Source: Linyphia triangularis
Lineage: Eukaryota > Arthropoda > Arachnida > Araneae > Linyphiidae
Direction of reading: 5' to 3'
Assembly (NCBI GenBank): GCA_963978545.1
Contig: OZ021724.1
Location: 102,689,523 to 102,753,522 of the forward strand
Length of the DNA stretch: 64,000 nt
The number at the start of each line of letters is the position of its first letter. Within the stretch, counting starts at the first letter, position 1. Positions 1-12,056 of the stretch are shown one piece after another. The notes beneath the pieces were generated by a model. The model did not search any database. It was not told the origin of the DNA and saw only the letters and a program-made list of their open reading frames with translations. The position numbers and the translations under genes were made by a program.

Positions 1-85
1 CTTTTAATTTCAACGTCTCCGCATCCAAAAAAAAAAAAAAAAAAAAAAAAGCCGCTTGATCGTAAAAAGCTGTTTGCTCTTTCAG

Positions 86-210
86 AAAATACAGCCGCAC
101 CAAACGATTTTCCAGAAGACGATTACATTCGAAGAACGTCCCTGATGCCCAGCACCGATGTATCTGCATCCCTAGAGACGATCACTCTGAGAATGCTCAA
201 AGATATTCAG
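86..210 (+). CDS. Internal exon 1 of the unassigned gene
   Basis: The acceptor is the pyrimidine-rich tract ending TTTCAG at 85 and the donor is GTAGGT at 211. The first two bases finish a codon begun upstream (phase 1 entry), followed by 41 codons ending in phase 0. The peptide begins NTAAPNDFPEDDYIRR and ends LETITLRMLKDIQ. It starts acidic, continues with a Ser/Thr-rich stretch (TSLMPSTDVSASLE) and ends in a probable amphipathic helix. A 20-bp poly-A run lies just upstream of the intron end. Base composition is clearly more balanced than the surrounding intron. The alternative that this is a chance open frame is unlikely, because the next five exons join it in phase. Confidence 0.78.
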
Positions 211-309
211 GTAGGTGGATACACCTTCCCCAAGGTTATTTCAGAAAGATGACTGCCTCATAAATGGACGGTGTTATGTAACGAGGAACCAATATTTTAA
301 AATTACTTA

Positions 310-976
310 TAGTCCGAGAGGCGACTGCAATTTTTTGGACCCCATCGAACACCATTCTGAATTTTTGTATAGAAATTGGAGAAAAGTGAGTAGATTACGA
401 ATCCACTGGTCTGCCGTGAAAAAGTGCCTAAAACTGGTCAAAAATCGACTTTTAATAAGTTGAGCTAAAGCAAATTGCCAAATGCGCCATAACTTGCCAA
501 ATAATGAGTATTTTTTTTTTATTTGTTAACCCTCACTCTTTAATTTTTAATTAAGAAGGTTCCAGACGATTCAGGTATCTGGCGACGGTCTACTTGCATC
601 TATTAAAAGGGAGCCAAGTTGGCTATAAACATTACGTCACTGAAGACGTAACTAATGTCATCAATTTGGTTTACTTTTAAAAGATACCAAGTTTTCCGAG
701 CCAGATATCAGAAATCGTTTGCACTTTTTCTCATTGAAAATCAAAATGCAATAGGTTACCAGACGAAAAAGTTTGTTCTCTTTTTGGCAAGTTATGAAGT
801 ATTTGGCAATCGGATTTTAGTTCAACTCATTCCAAGTCGATTTTTGATCAGTTTCGGCCATTTTTGCTACGGCAGACCAGTGGATTTCTGATCTACTCAC
901 TTTTCTCCAATTTCTATAAAAAATTCAGAATGATGTTCGATGGGGTCCAAAAATTGCAGTCGCCTCTCGGGCTATA
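310..976. mobile_element. Long fold-back MITE, family M, copy 1
   Basis: Two inverted arms of about 300 bp start at TAGTCCGAGAGGCGACTGC and end in its reverse complement, with TA at both edges. The same palindrome occurs at about 10345, 20861, 41553 and 56610. There is no conserved ORF. TA flanks suggest a mariner-type non-autonomous element. Confidence 0.8.
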
Positions 977-1054
977 ACAAGGGAACCAATATTTTAAAAT
1001 TACTTACGTAATCAATCATTACTCAGAAACTATAACCTCTGGCGGCTTACAGCG

Positions 1055-1525
1055 AAGGACTTCATGATTTTAAAATTAAATAACTCAAGAACAAAAATCG
1101 ATAGCGTAATGAAACAAAAAGGTATAGTTATTTTGAAAGCTGTAAAAATCTTATGCTAAATTTTCAAAATTAGTTATAAATGTCGCCAACAGGTGGCGCT
1201 GTACACTGAAGTTCTTATGAATAAAGAGTGCTTTGAAGCTGAAAGTGATCAGTCTCTGGACAGTTCCACTGTTTGAAAGTGAGAGGAAGTTAGCGTGATT
1301 TCAACGACTGAATGCAGAGGAGAAATTTATAGCATATTTCTGGAATTTTGCAACTACAGTGCCATCTGTTGGCAACATTTGTAATTAATTTTGAAACTTC
1401 TGTTTCAGATTTTTACAGTATTAAAAATAACTATACTTTTTGTTTCATTCTTCTATCAATCTTTGTATTTGAGTTATTTAATTTTAAAATCAGGGAGTCC
1501 TTCTTAGAGCACCCTGTATTAGTAG
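1055..1525. mobile_element. Palindromic MITE with inverted arms
   Basis: The left arm (CTTCATGATTTTAAAATT near 1060, then AATAACTCAAG) is mirrored on the right near 1465-1510, ending at AGAGCACCCTGTAT. The centre contains inverted copies of a GCCAACAGGTGGCGC-like motif, also seen in the element at 11981-12435. It is non-coding. Confidence 0.6.
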
Positions 1526-1599
1526 TGGCGGCTCAAGGTTTTACCTTCCATGAAACTAGGCAATCAAGATAGAGCCTTCAACTAGTTTAGTTAACTACT

Positions 1600-1696
1600 G
1601 GGTGATGTAGATATCTATAACTGTTGTTAAGCCTTCTTCTGCTTCAAGTTAATGACCAAGCATGCACTATTCAGAATTGGTAGTAAGAGGTCAGGG
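1600..1696. repeat. Fragment of 245-bp MITE (family K)
   Basis: This is a diverged half of the element at 2657-2900. It has the AAGCCTTCTTC...CTTCAAGTTAATGACC stretch and ends at a degenerate copy of the terminal repeat. Confidence 0.5.
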
Positions 1697-1949
1697 AGTT
1701 ACGCCAACGAGACGACGTTAAGGAATCAACTGATTTAACATGCACCGATTCTATGCGACAGTACGATGTAACTACCTTCCACACTAATTACAATGTGTTT
1801 GCTACCATGAGCAACTTATCACGAAACAGAGATTGAGGAAGTATTCAATTGGTATTATCTACCTGAGGAGAAGAAACCACTTACCAGCTCTCCAGAATTG
1901 TAATTTGAGATCAGTAATGTGGCGTAGATGTTGAGAGAGAACTTAAATC

Positions 1950-2354
1950 TTAACCCTTTGCACTCCAGTGGCGCCTCTCAGGCGCCACACGATTGGATGC
2001 CAAACCACGAGAGGACCATTAGGTTGGTTGGTTGTTTTCAGATTATCTGGAGCCGTCAGCAACACGAGGGCTATAATGCGCAGAAACATTCGTCATTAGA
2101 CAAGCCAACATACATTTACAAACACCCATGCCTATCACGGGACTCGAACCCGCAACCTCGCGGTCTAGAAGCTAGCACGCTAACCACTATACCGTTTGGT
2201 CAGTAGGACCATTAGGTGTGATGAGGAAATTCGATGCAAGGCCAATGACTGTGTTTAGTTTCTATGAAGCAAATCCATAAACACCAGCCGAACCTAAAAT
2301 GTCTTGAGTAGCTGATTCCTCCGCGCGAAAAAGGCCTGGAGTGCAAAGGGTTAA
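1950..2354. mobile_element. piggyBac-like MITE with TTAA target site, interrupted by a SINE
   Basis: It begins TTAACCCTTTGCACTCC and ends GGAGTGCAAAGGGTTAA. It is flanked by TTAA and has a subterminal GGCGCCTCTCAGGCGCC hairpin. TTAA duplication with CCC-starting termini is the piggyBac signature. A second copy without the SINE is at 49060-49281. Confidence 0.75.
2025..2204 (-). mobile_element. tRNA-derived SINE (family S1), full length
   Basis: On the minus strand it has an A-box-like TATAGTGGTTAGCGTG and an intact B box GGTTCGAGTCC, and it ends in a CAACCAACC-type tail. A 13-bp target duplication AGGACCATTAGGT lies at 2012-2024 and 2205-2217. It sits inside the piggyBac-like MITE. Confidence 0.9.
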
Positions 2355-2656
2355 ATATTCTTTATTAACTGGGTACATGTCCGATGACGTTTTACCCATT
2401 CATCGAATGGTTTACAGGCATATGAAAGAAATCAATTGAGGGGGCACAGTATACAGACCAACAAATATATAGCAGAAACTTAACAAAAAACTTAACAGAA
2501 ACAGCTGTTGTTACATATGGTCATAATAGAATTTAAAACATGGTGAGTAACAAATGTCAGACGGTGTTGGTCAATAATACATAAGCTTAGAGTTAAGTAA
2601 AATAACAAGATAATTTACAATATTTACCCGCACAATTTACAGGTAGTCAGGGCGAA
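2355..2656. other. Intronic stretch, no gene seen
   Basis: AT-rich sequence without an ORF or a repeat shared with the rest of the window. Confidence 0.5.
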
Positions 2657-2900
2657 CCACTGATATCTACTACAACTTCTGGATTGCTTATTAGCGGTTA
2701 CTGCTCTGCAAGCAGATGATGCCACTTGATGCTCACCCCATAATGCTTTGAAATAGGTTGCCCATAGTTACAAACAAATTTAAACTATAGTTTTGGGGGT
2801 AGTTGCTTGTATAGATCTCTATGGTGATTATTAAGCCTTCTTCAACTTCAAGTCAGTAACCAAGTATGGGCTATCCAGAAGTTGTAGTAGAGGTCAGTGG
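2657..2900. mobile_element. MITE family K, full copy
   Basis: Terminal inverted repeats of about 24 bp, beginning CCACTGATATCTACTACAAC, enclose 245 bp of non-coding sequence. Another full copy is at about 18375-18625, with fragments at 1600 and 8510. Confidence 0.75.
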
Positions 2901-3212
2901 GGCGAACACTTGTTGAGAAAAAGTCTAATAACGGGTAGCTGTCCAAATGGGGTTTAACCATTATCAAAATGAAAAGTCCTTGAAAGGGATGCATCCGAAA
3001 GCATAAAAGTGGCGCGAAGGGACGAATATTCTGGTCTTCAGAGAGGATGTGGTATTCAAGGGACTCCTTGATGATAGATCTTTCAGTGGTGGCTAAACTG
3101 TAGAACGAGGTGTTGAGCTTGTCAAGGTAGGTTTTGACGTAGTCAATCTGCAGGTCTCTGTAGATCAGGGCTTTACGAACGAGGGTCGCCGTAGTATTAG
3201 TACAGGGTGGTT
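2901..3212. other. Intronic stretch, no gene seen
   Basis: No ORF of note, and no match to other repeats in the window. Confidence 0.4.
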
Positions 3213-4041
3213 AAAATTAAGCTGCCGGTACACAGAGGCACGAAACTCCGGTTCTACTGAGCGGATCCGAATAAAATTTGAAATGTATGTTATGTAGATC
3301 ATACGGTCGAGGTTTTCGTCGGAAAAAATATAGTTTGAAACTTTGCTAATAGATGGCGTTGTACTGGTAAAACCTTGTGGAAATGAGTGGTTCGTGTAAT
3401 TTCGCTATAAAAACAATAGGTATGGGTCGAAGAAATCAAGAATATGCCGCGCTGAACAACAAAGAACGCCTAATTAATTTAAAAACTCTTTTATCAGAAT
3501 GAGAGCAATGCTTCAGCAGCACTCCGTGCTTATAGACGGATGAAAAACTAGACATCCAACTGAACCGGCGATTGTGGTGGAAGTTGAAATTGCAACAGCT
3601 GAAGCATCTTCAAGTGCTACAGTAAGTGGTCATTCAATAGCACGAGCACTGGACACTCCATGGGCAACGGTGCCCATGAACCCTTGTAGCTTGTGTCTTC
3701 TGGCTGTTGGGTTATCTCATAGATCGCGTTTATCAAGGACTCGTAACTAATGAAGCATACTTGAAAACCAGCATCGGACACCATAGACTGACGACAAGGT
3801 ATGCACATGCAACGTACAGGTGTGAAATAAATAAAATAATATGTTATTCTTTGGTTTTTTTAACTACTTTTTACTTCATTACAACGCCACCTCTTGACAA
3901 TTTTTTTTTTATTATTTTTTTTACTGTTACCTCGACCGAATAATCCACAAATCAAAAATTTGAAGTTTCATTCTGATCCGTTCAGTAGAACTGGAGATAC
4001 GAGCCTATAAGTACCGTTAGTTTAATTTTAACCACCCTCTG
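3213..4041 (+). mobile_element. Dead DNA transposon, about 830 bp, CAGGGTGGTTAAAATT termini
   Basis: The left end CAGGGTGGTTAAAATTAA is mirrored at the right end near 4020-4041. The interior carries a broken transposase N-terminal piece. Most of the gene is missing, so the element is non-autonomous. Confidence 0.7.
3422..3672 (+). pseudogene. Broken transposase N-terminal fragment (mariner-like helix-turn-helix part)
   Basis: Translation in shifting frames gives GRRNQEYAALNNKERL, then SNASAALRAYRRMKN, then a piece ending SGHSIARALDTPWATV. This resembles the N-terminal DNA-binding part of the mariner-related transposases often annotated as DUF4817 in spiders and insects. Stops and frame changes after about residues 26 and 42 break it, and no catalytic domain follows. 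The family assignment is by recalled pattern only. Confidence 0.5.
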
Positions 4042-4135
4042 CTTCCCCATCTGATCAAATTTAAACTTACCATACGTAATTGCAGATGCTGTTGCTACAA
4101 TGAGGTTCAACACAGTATGACCCTTGAGTGCACAG

Positions 4136-4331
4136 TTAAAAAATTTATTTCACCTTGCACCAAAAATTGGTTCCCATTTAACTGCAACCACTATTTGGTG
4201 CTTAGTTTCACGATTTAATGGTGCTTACAGTCCGATATATCACCATTAAGTCGTGAAACTAAGCACCAAATAGTGGTTGCAGTTAAATGGGAACCAATTT
4301 TTGGAGCAAGGTGGAGACCAAATTTTTTAAC
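4136..4331. mobile_element. Near-perfect 87-bp-arm palindrome (fold-back MITE)
   Basis: The left arm 4136-4222 and right arm 4241-4331 are almost exact reverse complements around a loop of about 18 bp. Outer ends read GTTAAAAAATTT and AAATTTTTTAAC. It is non-coding and, as RNA, would form a long hairpin in the intron. Confidence 0.85.
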
Positions 4332-4620
4332 ATTGTAGTCTTTGTGGGAAAGAACTCCTAGCAATCAGCCAACCCATTTGAAAGAGATACGTCACGAGAC
4401 AATTCCTTACCGAATTCCAGCAATCACTTAATCTAAAGCATGTCACGTGACTTCAATGTCCAATGGGTACTCTCCTTTAAATCAGCTGTCTTCTGACGTA
4501 ACCTCCAGGGACTGGGAAAGATAGGAAACAACTTTCTTCACTAAAATCCGAGCTCTAGAAAGCTTCTTTTTTAAAAGAATTCGTCCCATAATTTCGTTTT
4601 TTTTCTTTTCTTTTTTTCAG

Positions 4621-4663
4621 AAGAAGATGCGGATGACGGACCCCTGGGACACCTTGAAGCGTG
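4621..4663 (+). CDS. Internal exon 2 (43 nt micro-exon) of the unassigned gene
   Basis: A long T-rich tract ends in TTTTTTTCAG at 4620 and the donor GTAAGG starts at 4664. The exon gives 14 codons, KKMRMTDPWDTLKR, plus one base of a glycine codon completed by exon 3. It is too short to be found by ORF length. The evidence is the strong acceptor, the consensus donor, and entry at phase 0 with exit at phase 1, which match exon 1 and exon 3 exactly. The peptide is strongly basic and could be a short linker. Skipping this 43-nt exon would shift the frame, so it is probably constitutive. Confidence 0.75.
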
Positions 4664-5315
4664 GTAAGGATTCTTATTGGTTGTTTTGGTGGAAGAAAAG
4701 TATCTTTTTCTTTACTGTTTTGTTCGAAAGTTGTTTTGGTTGAGATTTAATTCGAATGAGAGATTATCCATATCAGATATACTAGGGAGATATAAATAGA
4801 ACTAGTTGAAATGAATTGTTTTTTAAGTTTTCTTGGAAAGGGATTTTAAAAGAAGATTAAATGGGATTGTATCTTGTTTTCTTATTTCGTTGATGGAGAA
4901 AGTATTGGCAAATAAAGCGGTCTATTTTTTTATTTTTTTTTAATCAGCCATTTTAAAGATTACAGTGACAATATGATATGGACACTGAAATCGCACCTGT
5001 AGCAAAATATTTAGTAACTGAGATATTTTTAATTATGTATAATAAGCTGGATGCAATGCCATAAACTTTTGAGTCTATGAAAATTACTAGAAAATTTAAG
5101 GATTCCACGTTATTTTTTGTAATATTGAGATATTAGATTATAGATGTATAATGCACTATCCGAGGCATGGTATTATACGAGAGTTTCCCCAACAGCAATA
5201 CCTGTACATTTTAATATTTTAGCAATTACTATAATAAATATTCATATCGAATATAATGAACACCTATGATGCAACGTTGTGTCCGTGAAGGTCTTGCGCA
5301 AAAAATGACCAAACT
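4664..5315. other. Intronic stretch between exon 2 and the 208-bp array
   Basis: AT-rich sequence with short T runs. No ORF and no repeat shared within the window. Confidence 0.5.
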
Positions 5316-6680
5316 TTGTATTTCGTCAGATTTTGGACAGACAGCAGTTCTGCCCTTTCTGCTCAAAGACAGAGCACACATTCAAAAACAGTACATATTT
5401 CTTTTCCATGATTCAAAAGGGATTTAAACCGTCACTCGGTGTATTGGCGTTAAATAGTAACTGACTGATCTGTACTGAGTTACATTGTGCGCCAAACTTC
5501 AAGCCCCACCTTGTAATTTATCAAATTGTAGAAAGACGATAACTCATTCCCTTACTGTTCAATGACAGTGCGCTGTTTCAAAAACATTACACATTTCTTT
5601 TCCCTGACACCAAACTAGAGAGTGATTTAGACCTTAATTCAGTAAAATGACGTTAAACAGTAGCGAACTGGGCTACACAATGGCTAGCTACAAGTTTGAT
5701 AACCTTCTAAGCCACACCTTGTAATTTATCAAATTGTAGAAAGACGATAACTCATTCCCTTACTGTTCAATGACAGTGCGCTGTTTCAAAAACATTACAC
5801 ATTTCTTTTCCCTGACACCAAACTAGAGAGTGATTTAGACCTTAATTCGGTAAAATGACGTTAAACAGTAGCGAACTGGGCTACACAATGGCTAGCTACA
5901 AGTTTGATAACCTTCTAAGCCACACCTTGTAATTTATCAAATTGTAGAAAGACGATAACTCATTCCCTTACTGTTCAATGACAGTGCGCTGTTTCAAAAA
6001 CATTACACATTTCTTTTCCCTGACACCAAACTAGAGAGTGATTTAGACCTTAATTCGGTAAAATGACGTTAAACAGTAGCGAACTGGGCTACACAATGGC
6101 TAGCTACAAGTTTGATAACCTTCTAAGCCACACCTTGTAATTTATCAAATTGTAGAAAGACGATAACTCATTCCCTTACTGTTCAATGACAGTGCGCTGT
6201 TTCAAAAACATTACACATTTCTTTTCCCTGACACCAAACTAGAGAGTGATTTAGACCTTAATTCGGTAAAATGACGTTAAACAGTAGCGAACTGGGCTAC
6301 ACAATGGCTAGCTACAAGTTTGATAACCTTCTAAGCCACACCTTGTAATTTATCAAATTGTAGAAAGACGATAACTCATTCCCTTACTGTTCAATGACAG
6401 TGCGCTGTTTCAAAAACATTACACATTTCTTTTCCCTGACACCAAACTAGAGAGTGATTTAGACCTTAATTCGGTAAAATGACGTTAAACAGTAGCGAAC
6501 TGGGCTACACAATGGCTAGCTACAAGTTTGATAACCTTCTAAGCCACACCTTGTAATTTATCAAATTGTAGAAAGACGATAACTCATTCCCTTACTGTTC
6601 AATGACAGTGCGCTGTTTCAAAAACATTACACATTTCTTTTCCCTGACACCAAACTAGAGAGTGATTTAGACCTTAATTC
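5316..6680. repeat. 208-bp tandem array, about 6.6 units
   Basis: The motif TTGTAATTTATCAAATTG recurs at 5511, 5719, 5927, 6135, 6343 and 6551, exactly 208 bp apart. The units from 5511 are nearly identical. A strongly diverged unit of about 195 bp precedes them at 5316-5510. The last unit is cut after TTAGACCTTAATTC and is followed by the inverted continuation. Confidence 0.95.
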
Positions 6681-6699
6681 TTACCGAATTAAGGTCTAA
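6667..6699. repeat. Inverted junction closing the 208-bp array
   Basis: TTAGACCTTAATTC at 6667-6680 is followed directly by TTACCGAATTAAGGTCTAA, the reverse complement of the same part of the unit. A short piece of the repeat is therefore inverted at the array end. Confidence 0.85.
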
Positions 6700-7110
6700 A
6701 GCCCAAATTAATTGGTTCCCCGAAAACCCTCTTCGATCGCTTTCCTATCAAAACGCTACGCTTTAGCCGTGACGTCAAAATATCCTTCCGTTTCCATGGT
6801 TATCGTGAGGTTTCTGGCAAATAGTTGATGTGAGTTTTTTAGACAATTATCCCGTGCAGGTTGGCACGATTTACGAGAAACTTGCAAAACTGGTTTCCGC
6901 TGCTACGTTTCAAGCCAAGTTATTTCGAATCTTTTAAAGTCACATTAGCTTCGAGCTGAATGTGTCGTTTTTTGCGCCAAATCTAACAGGCGAACTTTGG
7001 TTGCATATTAAAAAAAGAAAGAAAAAGCGCAGCGAGCAGAATTTTTTGTGTTTATGGCCTTTTTGAAGCATTTAAAATTGATTTAAAAAATGCGGGAATA
7101 GTCCATTCGA
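6700..7110. repeat. Dispersed repeat family E, copy 1
   Basis: It matches 12800-13215 closely: shared blocks ATCCTTCCGTTTC, GGTTATCGTGAGGTTTCTG, AACTGGTTTCCGC and TTCAAGCCAAGTT. It ends in AAAAATGCGGGAATAGTCC. No coding content is recognised. Confidence 0.65.
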
Positions 7111-7324
7111 AAAGTTCATAATAGTTGAATATTTAGTTTGTCATTTGGGCATTCCTAGTTGTTGCAACACTAGTTTTTTGCTTGTAATATCTGCCCTTTG
7201 GCTATCTTATAATCGGTTTCTGCTCTGAAAGCAGATGAAGCCAATTAAATATTGCTCCTTATCTATGCTATAAAATATATTGACTATGGTTACAACCAGA
7301 TTCTAACTAGATTGGCGGAAATAG

Positions 7325-8178
<854 letters not shown>

Positions 8179-8509
8179 AATGTGAATTTCGAACCACCAA
8201 AATTATCCTTTTGTAAAGTCTGTCTATCACAAGAATTTTTCCCGCCACGAAGTCTAGAGTTGTCCATTGCCATGAAAGCAAGACTAGCCCCATTTTCCAA
8301 GAGGCATTTCAAGAGAAATGTGCCGTACATGTATCTACATGTGCGGTATCGTAACCTTTTTGGAGCCAGTAACATGTATGCATCACCCTATTCCAAATCA
8401 CTGAATTTTGTTTCTATAGAGACCGTCACCTGCCAGACTGTCTGTCGGGAGCTATACTCCAGATCGACAGACAGTAATTTAGTATCCAAAGTAGACAGAG
8501 ACCTTAATA

Positions 8510-8610
8510 TAGATAGATCTCTATGGTGATAGTTAAGTTCTTCTTCAGTTTCATATCATTAACCCATTAGCCATGCATACACTATCCAGAAGTTGTAGTT
8601 AATCAGTGGA
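8510..8610. repeat. Half copy of MITE family K
   Basis: Shares GATCTCTATGGTGAT, CACTATCCAGAAGTTGTAG and a degenerate terminal repeat with 2657-2900. Confidence 0.5.
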
Positions 8611-9088
8611 AATTATTTATTCATTTATTTATTTATTTATTTATTCGTTTATGTATTCATTAATTCGTTCATTAATGCATTTATTTATTCAATAATTCAT
8701 TTATTTATTCGTTCATTAATGCATTTATTTATTCAATAATTCATTTATTTATTCATTAATGTATTTATTTATTCATTAATTTATTTATTTATTTATTTAT
8801 TCATTAATTTATTTATTTATTCATTAATTCATTTATTTATTCAATAATTTATTTATTTATTCATTAATTTATTTATTTATTCAATAATTCATTTATTTAT
8901 TCAATAATTTATTTATTTATTCAATAATTTATTTATTTATTCAATAATTCATTTATTTATTCATTAATTTATTTATTTATTCAATAATTCATTTATTTAT
9001 TCATTAATTTATTTATTTATTTATTTATTTGTTTATTTATTTGTTTATTTCTTTGTTTATTTCTTTGTTTCTTTGTTTGTTTATTTGT

Positions 9089-9167
<79 letters not shown>

Positions 9168-9265
9168 TTCATTTATTCATTTATTCATTTATTCATTCAT
9201 TCATTCATTCATTCATTTATTTATTTATTTATTTATTTATTTATTCAGTCATTCGTTCGTTCGTT
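8611..9265. repeat. TTTA/ATTC-type tetranucleotide array, about 650 bp
   Basis: ATTTATTTATTCATTAATTC-like units form a higher-order pattern, followed by a purer TTTA run and an ATTC run. The Leu/Ile/Tyr-rich open frames in it are artefacts. Confidence 0.95.
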
Positions 9266-9971
9266 CATTCCTGAAGAGAATGATGTTTTTATTTTATTCT
9301 CTTATTCTTCCGTTGGTTAGATCACCACGAAATTACCTGTTATTTCAACATCACAAATGGGCGTATCACCTTGAAGAGTCTGCTTAAAGTGCATTTTTCG
9401 GTCACTAGTGTTTTTCGCAGATGTTGAAAATTCAAATCTATAAATCTCCAGAAGCATAAACAATTGGCTTAGTAAACTTTTGGAGCATTTAATTTATATA
9501 TTTTTAAACATTTTATTTTTACAGAATTTTATTTTTTAAATTCTGTTTTAAAATATAACATTTAGCGTAAAGGATAACAAAAAAAAAAATTCGAAAATTT
9601 CGACGTTTTAACTTTGAGAATTCTTTGAACTTTTTCTAATTCCCGTATCAAAATTTTGTGAACAGAAAATTTTCTTTATGTATTACAGAAAGCTTTCAAT
9701 TTGAAAAAAAAAAATTCTTACGTATATCAAAATACGCAAACATCAATTATTATGAATTTTTCTTGGTTTTTAACTTTTTAAAAAATAAATAATCACAATA
9801 TTTAAAAAACACTATTTCAAAGACATATAAATAGTATCTCATACATAAGATAAATTTTTGACAAAAGGACATAAATGTATTAATAAACAACTAAAGTTTT
9901 TTTCTTCTTTTTTTTTGGGGGGGGGGACCGGACCCCCTTAAATACTAACTGAACCTTTTTCAATTTTGCAG
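9266..9971. other. AT-rich intron end before exon 3
   Basis: No gene or shared repeat seen. A T-run followed by a G-run (about 9898-9926) lies just upstream of exon 3. Confidence 0.5.
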
Positions 9972-10317
9972 GCTCCGACGAAAGCTTTTCATTTTACTTG
10001 ACTGCCCTACCCATGTTCATCCACCCCATCATCGTACTCCGCCTCCTCAAACACCGTGTTCTCACTTCACTTCGACGCTCAACACAAAATCGCAGTCGCG
10101 CATCGTCTGCTGGAACTGAAGAGTCAATACGTCAAGCCGCCCCTCTTCGACGTCCCCTCCTGCACGCTGAAGCTGGGGCATCATCACCGAACATTGTTCA
10201 CGTGGGAAAAGGGCTGACTTTTCTCACTCCCCTAGTCATCCCTAGAGAATCGTCTGCGCATAGCGATTGCTCGTCTGCCAGCCCATCGCCTTCGTTCAAG
10301 ACCAAACGATCTTTCAG
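9972..10317 (+). CDS. Internal exon 3 of the unassigned gene (Ser/Arg-rich)
   Basis: The acceptor TTTTGCAG ends at 9971 and the donor GTGAGA starts at 10318. The exon is 346 nt: two bases completing Gly, 114 codons, and two bases of an Arg codon. The start SDESFSFYLTALPM leads into a hydrophobic run of about 19 residues ending IIVLRLL, then KHRVLTSLRRST and a long linker rich in Ser, Arg and Pro (for example SAHSDCSSASPSPSFK). The hydrophobic run contains His and Pro and is short, so a buried helix is as likely as a membrane segment. The Ser/Arg-rich linker looks disordered and a likely phosphorylation target. GC content is far above that of the adjacent intron, which supports a coding exon. 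Confidence 0.85.
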
Positions 10318-10344
10318 GTGAGATTATGATTACATGTGAGTTAT

Positions 10345-10965
10345 TAGTAGACTGAGAGGGGACTGTAAGTTTAGGTACTCCATCGAACATCATTCTGAAT
10401 TGTTTTTTATAGAACGTAAAGAAAATTGAGTAGATTACAAATCCACTGGTCTGATTTGGAAAAAATGGCCGAATCTGGTCCAAAACCGACTTTAAATAAG
10501 TTGAACTAAATCCGATTGTCAAATGCGCCATAACTTACCAAATAATGAACATTATTTTTTATTTGGTAACCTGTCGCTCTTTAACTTTTAGTAAAGAAGG
10601 CTTCAGACGTCTGTTGAAGGTTTACTTGCATTTGTCACAATTAGCCAATTTGGCAATAAATATTACGTCACTGATGACATAACTATGGCACTAATTTGGC
10701 TTATTTTTAAAAAATGCAAGTTTTCCCGAGCAAAAGATCAGATATCATTTGCGCTTTTTCTCATTGAAAATCAAAGTGCGGTGGGTTACCAGACGAAAAA
10801 TGTGTTCACTTTTTGGCAAGTCATGACATATTTGGCATTCGGATTTAGTTCAACTTATTCAAAGTCGGTTTTGTGGATTCGTAATCTACTCAATTTTCTT
10901 CGCATTCTATATAAAAATTCAGAATGATTTATGAACCTAAACTTGCGGTCGCCTTTCGGACTATA
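10345..10965. mobile_element. Long fold-back MITE, family M, copy 2 (diverged)
   Basis: Inverted arms run from GTAGACTGAGAGGGGACTG to its mirror at GTCGCCTTTCGGACTATA. It is more diverged than the other four copies. Confidence 0.75.
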
Positions 10966-11224
10966 GTTGATACTTAAGCAGTCACAGAATTCTAAATAAG
11001 TTAGAAAATCTTACCAAAAGGGAACAAATCAGTGTCGTCTACGAACATGCATGCCGATTGGAAGACATTCATTGATAAATTGGCCACAGATACGTTTCAC
11101 CAAACCGACTACATGTGTCTCTGGATTAATACATGGAGGCGAAAATACAGAAATATTACTCTTTTTTTATTGGTTGGTAGAAACAATGTAATGCACATGT
11201 GTGCGAACTTGGTTACCTAGTTTT

Positions 11225-11765
11225 TCTATTAGTCAATAAGAGAGCTAATTTCTTTTTTTAAATCCTTTATAATAACTTAGATTTTGTGTGTATGTTTTTC
11301 GATGGCAGTCAAATCTGCGGAGGCCAAATCAAACCCTTTGCCGTCATCCAATCGGGCAGAAACTTGGCTGATAGATTCGATGTCTATGACAATTCATATT
11401 TTATCAAATTTTAGCTGTTGTTACTGTTACTAAAAGGTCGCTTTTAGGGAATACTAATAATCCGCCTTCCTGCCATCCAATCTCCTTGAAATAGCATTTA
11501 ACCAATCGTTGAAGAAACTTTTTACTATTGCCAAAATTGCTTCAATAAATAAATAATAAAATTGTTTTAATCAGAATAAATAAAATGTATTTGGATGTGA
11601 GTGGCATAAATCCGTATTCATTTTTAATGAATAAATTTTGAAACACAATTTGCCGCATATTTTGCTGATAGAGATGTTTTTAATATTTAAAATTAGATGC
11701 TAAATCCAAGCACACCCTGACAACAGAAACGGAGCTTAGTTAATGAATATAAGAATTAAGAGCAA
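11225..11765 (-). repeat. Dispersed repeat family D, copy 1
   Basis: The reverse complement matches 34770-35180 and 45230-45700. Shared blocks include GATTGGATGACGGCAA-like sequence, GATAGATTCGATGTC and AATTCATTTTTAATGAATAA. There is no ORF, and the class is unknown. Confidence 0.6.
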
Positions 11766-11980
11766 ATAACATTGAGATAAATGGGGGTGCATTTTTAGTA
11801 TTTTATTAAAACCCTCTGTGGATCATTGACGTATATATACGTCCTTTGATCCCCAGTTTTTCCAACAATACACGACATTTTTAAAATTTATTAATCAAAT
11901 TTTAAATAAAATATATTTTTTAAATATTTTTATAAAGGGAATAGTTTAGAACCAAATTAAAACAAAATAAATAAATAAAC

Positions 11981-12016
11981 AGGGTGTTCCGCAGATGACC
12001 GACGATTTGAAAAATC

Positions 12017-12056
<40 letters not shown>

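Noticed and set aside
9029..9387. Two overlapping Leu/Ile/Tyr/Phe-rich frames that look like membrane proteins
   Set aside because: They read through a TTTA/ATTC tetranucleotide array. The hydrophobicity is a by-product of the repeat.
10232..10531. Minus-strand open frame opposite exon 3
   Set aside because: It spans the exon-intron border and a MITE arm. The plus-strand frame has matching splice phases.
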